Below, in pieces: positions 45,809-57,534 of a stretch of DNA of 64,000 nucleotides. The stretch covers positions 208,754,348-208,818,347 of the forward strand of contig JAKGHH010000001.1 in the NCBI GenBank assembly GCA_022828595.1. The letters are read 5' to 3'. This stretch comes from Nelumbo lutea. Lineage: Eukaryota; Streptophyta; Magnoliopsida; Proteales; Nelumbonaceae. A program made the position numbers and the translations under genes. The notes under the pieces were generated by a model. The model was given only the letters and a program-made list of their open reading frames with translations. It did no database searches and was not told the DNA's origin. Position 1 is the stretch's first letter. Each line of letters opens with the position of its first letter.

Positions 45809-45915
45809 GCTCAATTTGGAAGGAGTACAAATACAAATATGTATACTACGAATATATATAAAATATAAGATTTTACACTCTACATATTTGTATTTGTATT
45901 CCTTCCAAACTAAGC
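45809..45915. repeat. Hairpin with 35-nt arms
   Basis: The arm 45809-45843 and the inverted arm 45881-45915 agree at 32 of 35 positions, with a 37-nt AT-rich loop. The shared core is AATACAAATACAAATATGTA in the right-arm orientation. It could be a tiny fold-back element or a small-RNA precursor. Confidence 0.75.
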
Positions 45916-46395
45916 TTTTGCAAAAATGGGCCAGGTCTTTCATTGAATTTGTATTACATTATGTGAAGAAAGATGATGTGAAGAAACAAGAGGATTTAAA
46001 GGTGATTGATGTTTACAAGAAATACTTGATCCTTGCTAAGCAAATGGATGTCAAGATCATCCTTTGATCCTTTCAATTCGTTTTGTAGGATGATTTGACC
46101 CACATTTAATTTTCAAAAGCACAGTAAAATTAAGATTTTTCATTTTGATTCAATTCGTTTCAAGAGCTCTCAATTGTAATCTATATGCTTGTGGCTGGGT
46201 GTAATAGGGCTCTCATTGTCAGTAAACAACAAGATTGGGTATGTTTGTAACTACAGTTAAAAAATCATCATGAGTGGGTCCATGGGTCCTGGGTTAATCA
46301 TAATCACTTCCATACAGTTTAACCTAAATACAGTAACACTGCATCATTGCATTATATCAGATCTCTTTTTAACCCATAATCCATTTATTTATTTA
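45916..46395. other. Intergenic, no recognised feature
   Basis: No gene. A short open stretch at about 45930-46067 has no recognisable family. Confidence 0.45.
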
Positions 46396-46732
46396 GGCTC
46401 CGTTTGGCATGTTTTTTCGTATGGTCTATCAGTTATTTATAAGCCCAGCAGATCGCGATTCAGTCTTTTCTCGTTTGGTTTATTGTAGATCTAATCGTCA
46501 AAAGCCGATGCATCGAAAAGAAATGAGAAACCTAAAATGGGCGATTTTCAGGAATCTCCAAATGGAGGTTTTTTGTTCTTTTGTTTTTTTTTTTTATTTG
46601 TCTTCGCATAAAAAGTCACACCTTAACTAAACAAGCTTTAGGCTGTTCAGATCTTAATGCAAAAACTCAATGTGTCTTTTGACTGTCAAAACTACCAAAA
46701 AAATCTTCCCAAAAGATTTGCCAAATGGCCCC
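46396..46732. mobile_element. Tourist-like MITE, family T1 copy 1
   Basis: The left end GGCTCCGTTTGGCA pairs with the inverted right end GGGGCCATTTGGCA. TTA lies on both sides (46393-46395 and 46733-46735). The interior shares AATGTGTCTTTTGACTGTCA and AAGATCTTCCCAAAA-like phrases with the copy at 57934-58278. Length 337 bp. Confidence 0.8.
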
Positions 46733-46735
46733 TTA

Positions 46736-47514
46736 TTTTGTAAATATATTTTGCAATAAAAACTCTATCCAAACAAAATAATGCACTGTATTGATTTAGA
46801 AGGGCAATCAGTAAATGGTTGATTCATGAACAAAGTCATTTGCACAAAAATATTCAATCCTCACTAAAGCTGTATTCATGCTTTGTCCTCCTGAAGTGCA
46901 ATCGTCTTGAGTCAGGGCCCTCTAGATCATTAAAAAGGTTCAAAACCAAAAATGGGTTTCTTCTCATTTATTTGTTCTTATCACAATAATAGGGAATGGA
47001 AACTGGAGAGTGCTTTTTTGGGTCATGAAGGAGAGCATATGGTGATCAAGCAATTTTATGTAATGTCATTTTCTTTACATGTGTATGCTAGATGCATACG
47101 CAACCAAAGTTATTCACAATATCAATCAAATATACCTGATGCAGGGCATATCATATTTGACCGAACGAGTAATAGGACATCCGATCAGGAGGGCTTGCCC
47201 GGATCCAGTCGCCGGAGACGAGAAAGAAAGTTTCTTCTTCCCTATTTTGAAAGAAAGAGATAGAGTAAATTCCTGGGTTTGTTGGAGGCAACTCATAGTT
47301 TTAAAAAATGATCCCGAAATGAAACCATCTGGTTACCGGTTTCCGAGTTAACGATTGAATCGTCTGATTCGAATAATCTGCCTATTCTAACAACAAAAAA
47401 TAAAAAATGACATGAGGCAACCTTTTCCTCCAAGATAATTAATCTGGATAAAACTCTTCAACGGTAAGGTTCCTCTAAAAAAGGGAAAAAGTATAACAAA
47501 TAACAAAGATAAAA
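46736..47514. other. Intergenic
   Basis: No gene is seen. A truncated piece of the AACCGGTTGACC family lies at about 47290-47400 (GGTTACCGGTTTCCGAG, GATTGAATCGTCTG). Confidence 0.5.
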
Positions 47515-47697
47515 CTTCCAAATCGAAAAGTAGCACTGACTATGAAGCATGAAAATCCTACGTAAATAAGACCAATTCAAAACACTCTCCTAACATTCTC
47601 CTACTTCCAAATCGAAAAGTAGCACTGACTATGAAGCATGAAAATCCTACGTAAACACTACGTAAATAAGACCAATTCAAAACACTCTCCTACTTCA
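47515..47697 (+). repeat. Direct tandem duplication of about 89 bp
   Basis: CTTCCAAATCGAAAAGTAGC begins at 47515 and again at 47604. Both copies continue through CACTGACTATGAAGCATG and AAATAAGACCAATTCAAAAC. The second copy carries an extra ACACTACGTA. Confidence 0.88.
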
Positions 47698-47887
47698 ATA
47701 GGGAATCTGTAAGATGATGAGTAAACCGTTGCATGGATCATGCACACGTGGCAAGTCCATATACTATGGGTCTGTAACATGTTATCATTCATATTATTCA
47801 TATTTTTTTCTATGATTTATTTCAAATGTTTTTAAATAGCCAAAATTAGTAAAGTTAGAAGCTTGCGAAAATTGTTGTTGTTTACCT

Positions 47888-48193
47888 TAGGGGTGAACAT
47901 TATTCGGTTAAAACTGAAAATTTTGGTTTTAATTTTTAGAATTAAAAATATGGTTAATTAAATAAATCGAATTAATCAAGCTTTGTTATATAATATATAA
48001 TATATAATATAATGAAATTTGATATATATATATATATATTATAAAATATTATATATATTGTATGTTATAATATATAATGTAGTATATATATTATTAAAAT
48101 TCAGTTTTAATCAAAATAACCAAAAACTTTGATTTTGATGATTTTGATTTATTCAATTCGATTTTTAACCAAATAAATCAAATGCTTACTCCA
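47888..48193. mobile_element. Decayed hAT-like MITE with TA-rich core
   Basis: The left end TAGGGGTGAACATTATTCGG and the inverted right end TGGAGTAAGCATTTGATTTA share a loose pattern seen in many plant MITEs. The centre (about 47985-48095) is a TATA-rich run. No target duplication is seen. Confidence 0.4.
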
Positions 48194-49214
48194 AATTGTC
48201 GTAATTGGATCAAACAGTAGGCTCACTTATATATGCAACCTACCCCTAATCCAAATCAGCTATGTACCCCCAAACTGTATATTGGTTGTTGTCCCAACAA
48301 AAGAACAACTGAAGTGGCTGAATTAAATGATTTATTTCAGGAGGTTGTAAAGTGAAGATACCCTTCAACTTTTTATTATGTGTTATTTTATTCACCAAAA
48401 ACAAAGCAATAAGCCATTAATTCATCATTTCATCTGTTATCAAACGGTCCCTGTGCTTGATTTTTCAATTATTGTCCATATTTGTGGAATTAGGTTTAGA
48501 CGATACCAGTTCCTACTCCATAGGATTGATTCGGGTCGGGTCCCATATGTTTTGGACTGTCTTGTTCCTTGTCAATTATGTTGAAAGGAAGGGGAAGAAG
48601 TTGTGGGTGGTCGGGTCAATGAATGCGCCTCACTTGGGTGCAGATCCGTATAAAGAGAAGAGGCTCAAAGGTTATAGAAACTAACAAGAGGAACAGATGA
48701 TAACTCTTAATCATTTTTTTTTATTCTGAGTTTTGATGACCAAAAGATTAGGTGGGTTTATCAAACTATATTTTTAAAGCAATGAACCTAGTTGATGAAA
48801 ATGACAATGACGAGTTCAGCTTGTTGGGACAAAGCTTGTTAGAGCCGCTTTTACAACCCTTCATATTTATATGCTTTATTTTATGGGAAGATATTTGCAA
48901 TGCAAGGTTGCAAATGGCAGTTGAAACGGTATGGGTACCAACTTGCCCTGATGGAAGTTGATCTCAACAATGACATACTTCAAATAATGTCAAACTGTTT
49001 AAAAACAGTCATCTACACAAGAGGTTCCACCATCAAATCCCCAACCTTGTCCATATTAGACCTTGCTTTATAAAAGCGGTTAAGTGGGCTTGTATTGGCC
49101 ACACTATGAAAGGATTTAAATTGAAACTTGCCCCAAGAATAGAGACAAGCTAGGGGAACATGTGGAGCCCTTTTGGGCATCACAATTATATATATCCTTG
49201 TATAGAATTTGCCA
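48194..49214. other. Intergenic, no gene recognised
   Basis: Short open frames (for example 48752-48961) have no family resemblance. Confidence 0.5.
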
Positions 49215-49315
49215 ATGGTCCAGTAGCTGAGTTGGTTACTTGGCATCCCCCCGAATATGCGAGAAACGGGATGAAATTCGTGTAACTGCAGTCTCTCTGA
49301 GGCAAGGCCAATAGA
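49215..49315 (+). mobile_element. SINE-like tRNA-derived head, second copy
   Basis: CAGTAGCTGAGTTGGTTACTTGGC resembles the head at about 18005-18035. The expected B box is degraded (GGGATGAAATTCG). It directly precedes the tandem duplication that starts at 49316. Confidence 0.4.
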
Positions 49316-50404
49316 CTTCAGGTGGTGACAGGATTCTCTAGCAAAAACTCCCTACAAACTGTGAAAATATTTTTCCATGAATTTAACACACATGTACGAG
49401 GAGATATTCCTAATATATGGTTGAATGTTATGCGTGCAGAGTTTTTATTTGCAGGAGAACTCCTTTAGGTGCGTCCGATTCTGTCCCATCCTTTAATAAC
49501 TTGCCCCTTCACGGGTCATTAAGATTCCTTTAGACTTTTCACAAAAAAAATGGACTACTGTGGACTTGTTATATCTATATTTGCATCCACTTCCATATGT
49601 GATAGCTTGTCTTACACTGCTGGTTCCATCCTCTCGGTTAGGGATGGCATTTTCCCCATCCCCGACGAAACCTGACTTTTCCAACATTGCTTTGGCGGGG
49701 CGGGAACGGAGACTAAGATTAATAGAAATCCTCGATTGAGGTTGGGGTTAGGGATGGGGATTGATGTCTCTGCCCCATCTTGACCCTGATTATATATATT
49801 ATTTATAATTTAATTTTTTATAATTATTCCCAATCACTTCAGAAGGTGACAGGATTCTCCGCAAGCAAAAATTCCCTACAAATTGTGAAAATATGAGAAT
49901 CCAAACATACATTAGGAATATTTTTCCATGAATTTAACACACATGTATGAGGAGATATTCCTAATATATGGCTGAATGTTATACATGTAGAGTTTTTATT
50001 TGTAGGAGAGCTCCTTTAGGTGCGTCCGATTCTGTCCCCATCCTTTAATAACTTGCCCCTTCACGGGTCATCAAGATTCCTTTAGACTTTTCACAAAAAA
50101 GGGACTACTTTGGACTTGTTCTATCTATATTTGCATCAACTTCCATATGTGATAGCTTGTCTTACATTGCTGGTCCCATCCTCTCAGTTAGGGATGGTAA
50201 TTTTCTCCATCCCCGATGAAAACTCGACTTCCCCGACACTATGGGATTGGAAATAGAGATTGTTTTGGCGGGGCGGAGACAGGGACTAGGATTAATAGAA
50301 ATCCCCGATTTGGGTGGGGGTCGGGGATGAGGATTGAGGTCTTCGCCCCACGCTGACCCTGATTATATATATATATATATATTATTTATAATTTAATTTT
50401 TTAT
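49316..50404 (+). repeat. Tandem duplication of about 520-570 bp
   Basis: Copy 1 (49316-49836) and copy 2 (49837-about 50404) share long near-identical stretches, such as CATGAATTTAACACACATGT, AGGTGCGTCCGATTCTGTCC and GCCCCTTCACGGGTCAT. Both contain the left end of the GGGGATGG-type MITE (TAGGGATGG at 49640 and 50189). Copy 2 has about 25 extra bases near 49893 and a longer TA run. Confidence 0.9.
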
Positions 50405-50619
50405 CTATTTTAAGTAAATTTGTTTTTAAAAAATATTATTATTTAAAAAAATTAACGATTCGGGTCCCTACAAGGAATCCATTCCCACCGGAGAATGAGA
50501 ATGGAGGACAAATTTTATCCCTGATAGGGATCAGGTACAGAGATTGGGGTTAATTTTATAATTGGGGTAAGAAACAAGAACTATGGTCCCCACCCCGAAC
50601 CCGCTTCATTGCCATTCCT
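50189..50619. mobile_element. GGGGATGG-type hAT-like MITE
   Basis: The left end TAGGGATGGTAATTTTCTCC is the inverse of the right end, which reads TAGGAATGGCAATGAAGCGG on the opposite strand. The interior has CCCCGATGAAAAC and GGGGCGGAGACAGGGA. The same family occurs at 59671-60425. The left end was copied by the tandem duplication and appears also at 49640. No clean target duplication is seen. Confidence 0.6.
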
Positions 50620-52290
50620 ACCTTCGATTGTTAGAGAATAATTCAGATCTGCATATTTCAATAGTGACATGCAATATCGGAATTCCCATGTTTTCGATGT
50701 ACGGTTGCAAATGCTCTGAGATTTGTTAAGAAGCGCTTTGCGAGGTGAATATCGGAATTCTAATAGTGACATGCAAGAGAGGGAGTGAAAGACTGGTCCG
50801 AACCTGACCCGATAGACGGGTCACAGTGGACTTTTCACTTCCACTGATATCCCTATCTGCAGTATATGATATCTTTTGGATGGATGGGGGATTCATTTCA
50901 ATGAGCGTACCAAAGTTATCCACTTCAATCTCTGTTAATTAAATTAGTTAATTGTATATGGGAGAGGCAAACCTGTGAGTATATGAAACTGGATCTCATC
51001 CTTGGGTCCATTGAATGGGTGGGATGATCACGATCATTGGTTCAACCTCAAAAGCTTTTTAAGAATATTCAAAAGGAAAGTAGATTTTGGGGTAGATCGG
51101 ATCATGTAATCGGGTTGTGAAAAGTGCATATTCGCCATTTTCTTGTAATAAAAAACAGGTGGGCTAATGGGTCGGGTCAATTACTGCAATCTATAAGGGC
51201 AATACAATAGACAAACTTTGCCTTGTTATAGTGAGGGGGACCATTTTATTTTTCTTTTCTTAAATAACTATCAAAGAGCAATTGGCTTGTCACTTTTTTT
51301 ATCCATGCCTGGCCTTCTTTTAATGAGTTGGTATGGTATGGAAGAAAAGATAAGAAAGATGTTTTAAAGGTTATCAATGGAGCTGTCCATCTCAGCAGCC
51401 CCTCTCTCCTCTCCTAGATGCTTCATTCTTAGTTTGGATTAGTTGCACTTGATGGTTGAAAAAATAATTTCAATTAATGTTTTTTATATCATTTAATCCC
51501 TCTCATTAACTCTTATATTTAAGGTATTAATTTCCATTCTCTCTTATTAAATTTTATATTTAAGTTATTTTTTCACTAATAAATACTATTAATTAGATCT
51601 ATGTCCAAAACTTTTTACAATATAAACCCAAATGTTTTAAAACTTTCTCAAAAAACAAAACCATTCTTTACCCAAGTGATGATTTAGCAATTCAACCATC
51701 AAAATCAAATTGGTCCATCCATGAAGTCATAGTTAGATAATAAAATTTTTAAATAGAAATAAATACAAAAAATTACAAAAATATAGAAAAAATAGACACA
51801 TTTATGATATTTTTATTAATCAAATTAAAAAAAATAAGTGTAATAAACAACAATTATTTTTATTGATGATGAAAATGAAATACATAATCTAAAACTAACC
51901 AAAAATGAAATTATTTTCCTGCTTATCGGAGATCAATAGTTCAACTTTAAGTTGATAAATGGCTACTAATTATCTCTTCATTTAACTTTTAGTATTACTT
52001 CAGTGCTCTATTTATTACATTAGAAACTTTATTTATCAAAAGAATTTAAATACACACATTAATAAATACAGAAGGCAAGATTTCTAACAATATAAAAATA
52101 AATAATCAATTAATTTGGTGGCTCATTTCTAACCAACATATTTTATATTATTATTATTTCTCTCCAAACTTAGTTTTATATTCATTTAACTAATAAGAAT
52201 TCAGGGATATGCCTATAAGAGAATGTACACTATTGAAGTAGGCCATATTAATTTTTTCAATTATAATGTAACATATATTGAAACAATTAA
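50620..52290. other. Intergenic, AT-rich
   Basis: No gene or datable repeat. The segment 51430-52200 is strongly AT-rich. Confidence 0.55.
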
Positions 52291-52729
52291 GGGGATGTTT
52301 GGAACTGTGGCCGTTTTTCAAAAAAATGGTGCCACGTCAGATCTACATAAGTGTTTCAACAAATGCCCATGTATCTCATTGTTTGGTGAGCCGATTATTA
52401 AAAAATTGGGCATGCCTTGAAAATCAGGACCCCACCGTTGACTGATGTGTATCTTATGTGGTGTATCCCAAATTAAAAAATTTGGCATTTCATGCATCGG
52501 TAAACCGTTTCCCCCAACGTTGACTGATGTGTATCCTATGTGGTGCTTACCTGTCAGCACATACATAAAAAATGGTGATGAAAATCACCTTAACAAACAG
52601 CATAGTATTGCTCACTGTCCACGTGGCAGAAGCATTTTTTTTTTTTTTTGTGAAAAATGGGTCTTGAAAGCATGAGCGTTTTTTCTTGAAAATCGGTGCC
52701 AAAAAGCGCCCATACTTCCAAACACCATA
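52291..52729. mobile_element. Tourist-like MITE with internal duplication
   Basis: The left end GGGGATGTTTGGAAC faces the inverted right end TATGGTGTTTGGAAG, and both continue into (G)GTGCC-containing sequence. TAA is present on both sides (52288-52290 and 52730-52732). Inside, GTTGACTGATGTGTATC occurs twice (52435 and 52519). Noncoding. Confidence 0.65.
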
Positions 52730-52732
52730 TAA

Positions 52733-53569
52733 TTTAAAGAAATGATTAAAACAACATTAGTGTATATTGCATATAAATAAGGGCTGGGTTCACATCAACC
52801 ATCTTGGCCCATCATATCATAGAACATATAATAAAAATACCAAACAAGATAAACATGAAAATAAAAAAAAATACAAAAAAAATTGGCAGTTTTTTAGGGC
52901 AATAATAAGCAGGTTGGATTTGGATTGGATCTAGAAACATCCGAATCTGAACTAATTATTGAAACATCAAATCTGAATTCAAATCGATTATTGGAACATC
53001 AAATCCAAATCTAATCCAAAAATCTGATATGTTGGGCTTGGGTTGAATTTAGATTTAATATGAATCCGTTTAATTGTGCTCAAAATAAAGAAAACTAAAA
53101 ATTTTTAAAAATTAATTAGTTTTTAACTTATACATGCATAACATTAAATTTATTAATTATAAACCTTATTTGATTATATATGATCTCTATATATAATTAA
53201 ATGAATGTAGATTATCTGGTATTAGACTAATGGGCTCTGCTAACAAATGGGATTTAATACCTAAAATGCCTACATTGGAGTAAGATGTCTTCACTAAGTA
53301 TCTCTTGTATGCATTATATAAGATTTCTTTTCACCCATAATCCATGGTGAAGAGTTTTTTTTCCTTTTTTCTTTTTATTTTTGCACGCACAAATGATTTT
53401 GTTGCAATACAACTCTTTTCAAGCAAAACAATGCACCATACACCCTATGGAAGGGCAACCAACAAAATCCATGCCATACATGGGTGGCATATATAATTGT
53501 AATGCATTAAGTGGTTCATTCATAAATAATGCACTTGATTCTGATGAAAGTTGTATTCATGTTCTATCC
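52733..53569. other. Intergenic, AT-rich
   Basis: It contains a patch of AATCTGAAT/GGATTTGGATTGG words (52915-53070), typical of decayed MITEs. No gene. Confidence 0.45.
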
Positions 53570-53836
53570 CATGGTTTTTAAAAATCAAACTAGTGACTGA
53601 ACCGATCAGGGGTCTGGTTACCGGTTTGAACGGTCTAACCGTTGATTCAAACGGTCGGCTTATTCTGATAAAAAAATAAAAAAAATAAAAATTTGAAAAA
53701 TGGTTAAAACTGTTCGAACAGTTAACCAGCCGGTTTAGTGGTTTGTTAACCAAAATCAACGGTTTTGGAAAAAATGGAACCAATCAGTTGACCGGTTCCC
53801 GATTTTTTCCGGTCTAGTCCGGTTTTGGAAACCATT
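53570..53836. mobile_element. AACCGGTTGACC-family hAT-like element
   Basis: The left end CATGGTTTTTAAAAATC and the right end GGTTTTGGAAACCATT are loosely inverted. The flanks TTCTATCC (53562-53569) and TTCTATTA (53837-53844) agree at six of eight. The interior has GGTTACCGGTTTGAACGG and GTTGACCGGTTCC. It is related to 63475-63763. Confidence 0.6.
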
Positions 53837-54065
53837 TTCTATTATGCTAGATTGAGAATAAGTCATTTTAGCAATTATCTTGAGTCAGGGCCCTCCAAAT
53901 CATTTAGAAGGACCAAACCATCAAAACATAGCATGTTTTCCCCTTATTACAAATGGGGTATGGAAACTACTTTTTTAGTCATGGAAGAAAGTATGTGGTA
54001 ATCAAGCAACTCTATATGAATGTCATTATCTCTACCTAGGAATGCTAGTTAAGCAAAATCATAAT

Positions 54066-54300
54066 TGTCATCATCATCATCATCTAAGACTTATCCCAAC
54101 TATAGGGGGTTGGTGACATGAATCTTGTTATCGCATTCAATTTTGTTCATATCATATACATCGTCAAATTATGAACGCTTAAATCATTTCTTACTACTTC
54201 CACCCAAGTTCTTTTCAATCTACCCCAGTTTTTCTAGCCTTTTTGATTAACTTAACAGATCACTTCTTCTATTGTGCATGGTCTTCTTGGTTAGAAGTAT
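54066..54300 (-). mobile_element. RTE-like LINE 3' end relic
   Basis: CATCATCATCATCTAAG, then CTTATCCCAACTATAGGGG and TGACATGAATC, is the inverse of the widely seen 3' end of plant RTE-type LINEs, including the ATG/ATC repeat tail. Further matching text (TTCAATCTACCCCAGTTTTTC) extends to about 54240. Only this end is present. Confidence 0.65.
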
Positions 54301-54791
54301 AACCAAGGTTTAAAATATTGGCAAAACATGCCTAATATGGTGGGTATCGTATCATAGACATGATAAATAACGATTCATATCATCTGCATTGGTCCATATT
54401 TGCTTGTTTCACGATTTATTTGAAAAGTTTTAAATAGCCAAATACTAAAGAAGTTAGGATTTAGGGTGATCTGGCCAATCTAATGGTTGCGATGATGACA
54501 GTGCTATAGTTAAACTAAATGACTTATTACTTTGTCTTTCAATTAGTGAAAATTTGTTCATGATTGTAGCAAATTTCTTAATGGTTTGAAGCTGAATTTG
54601 GATTGATCACAGTACCCTGGATATATTGTTATTTAATTATTTTATCCAATAATATTGAAGACAAAATAATAAGTCATTCAGTTTATCCATTTCAGCTGTC
54701 ATCAAACACACCTTAAGCTTCATTAACTTATTCTCATGCTTACTTATGTTTTATTTTATTTCTTTATTGTTTTTCCTTTTTTTTTAATTAT
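54301..54791. other. Intergenic, no recognised feature
   Basis: It starts with GGTTTAAAATATTGGCAAAA, recalling the end of the MITE at 32405, but no partner end is visible. Confidence 0.4.
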
Positions 54792-54794
54792 TAA

Positions 54795-55010
54795 GGCTGC
54801 ATTTGAATGTGATGTAAGTATTTATTGATGTAAAAATACATTTTTCACTATTGTAAAGTGAAAAGTGTGATTATCAATGTTAAACTCTACCCTGAGTGTA
54901 GTTTTATATCGATTTTTTATGTAAAACTACACTCCATCCAAATACTGATAAATAAGGACTGGAGTGTTTAATTACACTGGTCCTTATTTACACAGCAAAC
55001 AAACACGGCC
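54795..55010. mobile_element. Tourist-like MITE with TAA duplication
   Basis: The left end GGCTGCATTTGAATG and the inverted right end GGCCGTGTTTGTTTG are bounded by TAA (54792-54794 and 55011-55013). Length 216 bp, noncoding. Confidence 0.72.
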
Positions 55011-55013
55011 TAA

Positions 55014-55153
55014 GGGAGTATTTATCAATGTAAATGAATTTGTTTTCTGAATAAAAAACAACTACCCTGTCAGAAAAGATAATACATTTTTGTTGATGTT
55101 GCAATTGTTTTTGTTTTAGAAAAATAAAACCATTTACATTGGCAAGTACCCCC
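55014..55153. mobile_element. Second Tourist-like MITE, abutting the first
   Basis: The left end GGGAGTATTTATCAATGTAA pairs with the inverted right end GGGGGTACTTGCCAATGTAA. TAA lies at 55011-55013 and 55154-55156, so the left TAA is shared with the previous MITE. Length 140 bp. Confidence 0.75.
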
Positions 55154-55156
55154 TAA

Positions 55157-55689
55157 ATTATTTTGTTTTTTAAATTTATGGAAGAGGCAACACACAGGGC
55201 TGGGAAATTTAGCTGGTCGGTTTGACTTTGGTCAGGTTTTATACATTTTGGACTGTGTCTTGTTCTTTGTAAATTGTGTTAAAAGAAAAAAAAAAAAAAA
55301 TTGGTTCTGGTTGGTGAGGTCAATGAATGCACTTCACTTGGATCTGCACTCATATCACGGCATTTTGGCAAGTTTTTCCATGTGGTCTTCTGGTTTCAAC
55401 AAGCTCAAAAGACCAAAAGTTGGTTTTTTGGTAGACGAATGAAATATGGAAAGATCAAAAAGAGACATCCAAAAAGACTCAAAAATACCAAAATCAACAA
55501 ATATAAAGCTTTAGCGTCTTTTCACATCCTTTAAATGAATTTTTAAAAACTCGATAAGTCTTGATGTTTAAAAACAACACCCAAAAACTCAATGTATCTT
55601 TCGGCCATCTAAACTGTTGGAAGTTCTTAATTTCTAAAAACACTTGTCAAATGGCGATTTAACTTTTAAATCAGAGCTTTGGTGACTAA
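55157..55689. other. Intergenic, with a diverged T1-like piece
   Basis: ACTCAATGTATCTTTCGGCCATC (55588 on) and CAAATGGCGATTTAA (55647 on) resemble the right half of the T1 MITEs at 46396 and 57934. The left end cannot be fixed. Confidence 0.45.
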
Positions 55690-56102
55690 TAAGAGTGTGA
55701 ATGGACCAGGTTTTGGACTGAACCCCATCAAATCCAAAATCTATTTGGACAGACCAACAAAACATATTGGGTTGGAGTCATTGGACCAATCCGGTCTAAA
55801 ATATTTATTATATTGAATTGGACCTGCTCCATCCGTAATAAACTTATATTGGATTGGATTGGATTAAGTCAATATCTGATCTATTAATATAAGATAAGAA
55901 TAGAGGTGTCAATGAACCGGATTTGGGTTGAAACCAATATAATTCAAAACGAATTTAAATAGATTGGATGGTCCAGACATCGAATTGGGCTGGTGCAAAA
56001 TGGTCCAAAATATTCATTGGACTGGATTGCACCTGGTCCATTTATAATGAACCCACATTGGATGGATCGAATTGGACCAAATCCAGTCCAATTGACACCC
56101 TA
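55690..56102. mobile_element. hAT-like dimeric MITE, copy B
   Basis: The left end TAAGAGTGTGAATGGACC and the inverted right end TAGGGTGTCAATTGGAC match the ends of copy A (18109-18523). The flanks GTGACTAA (55682-55689) and GTGACCAA (56103-56110) agree at seven of eight. A second left-end motif, TAGAGGTGTCAATGAACCGG, lies inside at 55895. At 413 bp it is almost the same length as copy A. Confidence 0.8.
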
Positions 56103-56110
56103 GTGACCAA

Positions 56111-57534
56111 GGGTCAGATGGGTTTAGTGTGGCTATATTTTAAGATAAATGCAACTTGTTGAATGTTGATGAGAAAGACTACAAGACAAACCGGGAATGG
56201 CTGACAATAATTGAGTCATATAAACAGTGATTTGCAGAAGAGCTTCCGGGGCATCAAATCTCCCAACTTTATCCATATTTAAGCCCAGAAAAAAGGGGGA
56301 CTTACGTTGACCACATTGTGAAAGGGTTTGAGTTGAGACTTTGGGGGCCCAAGAATAAAAGTCAGAGAGCAGCTAGGGAAGGGAACATGTGGATCCCCGA
56401 ATTTTGGCATCTCAACCACAAAGCCATAGTTTATTGGGTCATTAAGACTTAAGAGTGCTCCTTCAGACTCATTCAATATATAAAGCTATATACCCATTTT
56501 CCATCTGTTGTAGTCTGTCTCTGTCTTACCCATTTTACACTGCTGATCCCATGAATAAAATAAAATTGATGTATTGAGTGGAAGTATTTAATATTTTGAA
56601 TATTTATAGATGTACAATGAAATTCAGAAATGGTCTGTTTATATTTTTCCGCGTCAATGGCACAATGTATGCATCCGGGTACAATTATTTTAATAGTGTA
56701 CAATGGGGGAATATATCAATTAAGGTTTTAAAAGGAGACGGTTGGGATGTATATATTTATTTTAATATGAATCATATGTTTTTAAACTTTTATCGGGTAC
56801 AATTTAATAAATGAAATATTTTAATAGAGCTTGATGGAAGAACCAATTAAGGTTTTAAAAGGTTAAAGAACCAATTTAATAAATAATATTATACTTGAAT
56901 GTGTGTGTGTTTTGAGTGTTTTGACTTTAATTAATATTTTATAGATAAAAAACAAGCCTCGCCATTCTAAGGCACAAAGAAATTTCAAAATGCTAATAAC
57001 AATTACCACAACTTTATTTGAACTCCTTACATGTTTTAAAAGTTGAGAGTTTAGCCCTCTACCACATTCAAAGTATAATATTATTTCTAAATTAAATTAT
57101 ATATAAGTGCCTATATGGCTGTCAATGGGTTGAGTGTCGAGTCTACCCAATGGATCCGAACTAACTGAATTAATTATAATGGTTTTGGTTCTATGATTTT
57201 GTCTTGATTAATAATTGGGTAGATTCTGATTGTTTTTTGTCCCAAACAATTCAAACCCAGATTGGTTCTATGATTTTGTCTTTATTATTATTATTATTAT
57301 TATATGTTTATTTTTTTTATAAATTTTATCATAATGTTTGAAATTATAAATTTGATAGATAATAAATCAGATGATATTAATTAAAAATTTTTTATTTATT
57401 AACATATAAATAATTTCATATTTTTCAATCATTTTTATTAAAGTTATATTACCAAAATTTAAACTTTAAGTTATTATTTAAATAGACAAATATAATTTTA
57501 AGTATACTTTTATATATGGCACGGCCTTATACGT
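56111..57534. other. Intergenic, AT-rich
   Basis: No gene is seen. ATTAAGGTTTTAAAAGG recurs at 56720 and 56849. An ATT trinucleotide run lies at about 57283-57302. Confidence 0.5.

Noticed and set aside
48752..48961. Open frame of 69 residues
   Set aside because: It has no recognisable domain and no intron/exon or codon signals; it occurs in AT-rich intergenic DNA.
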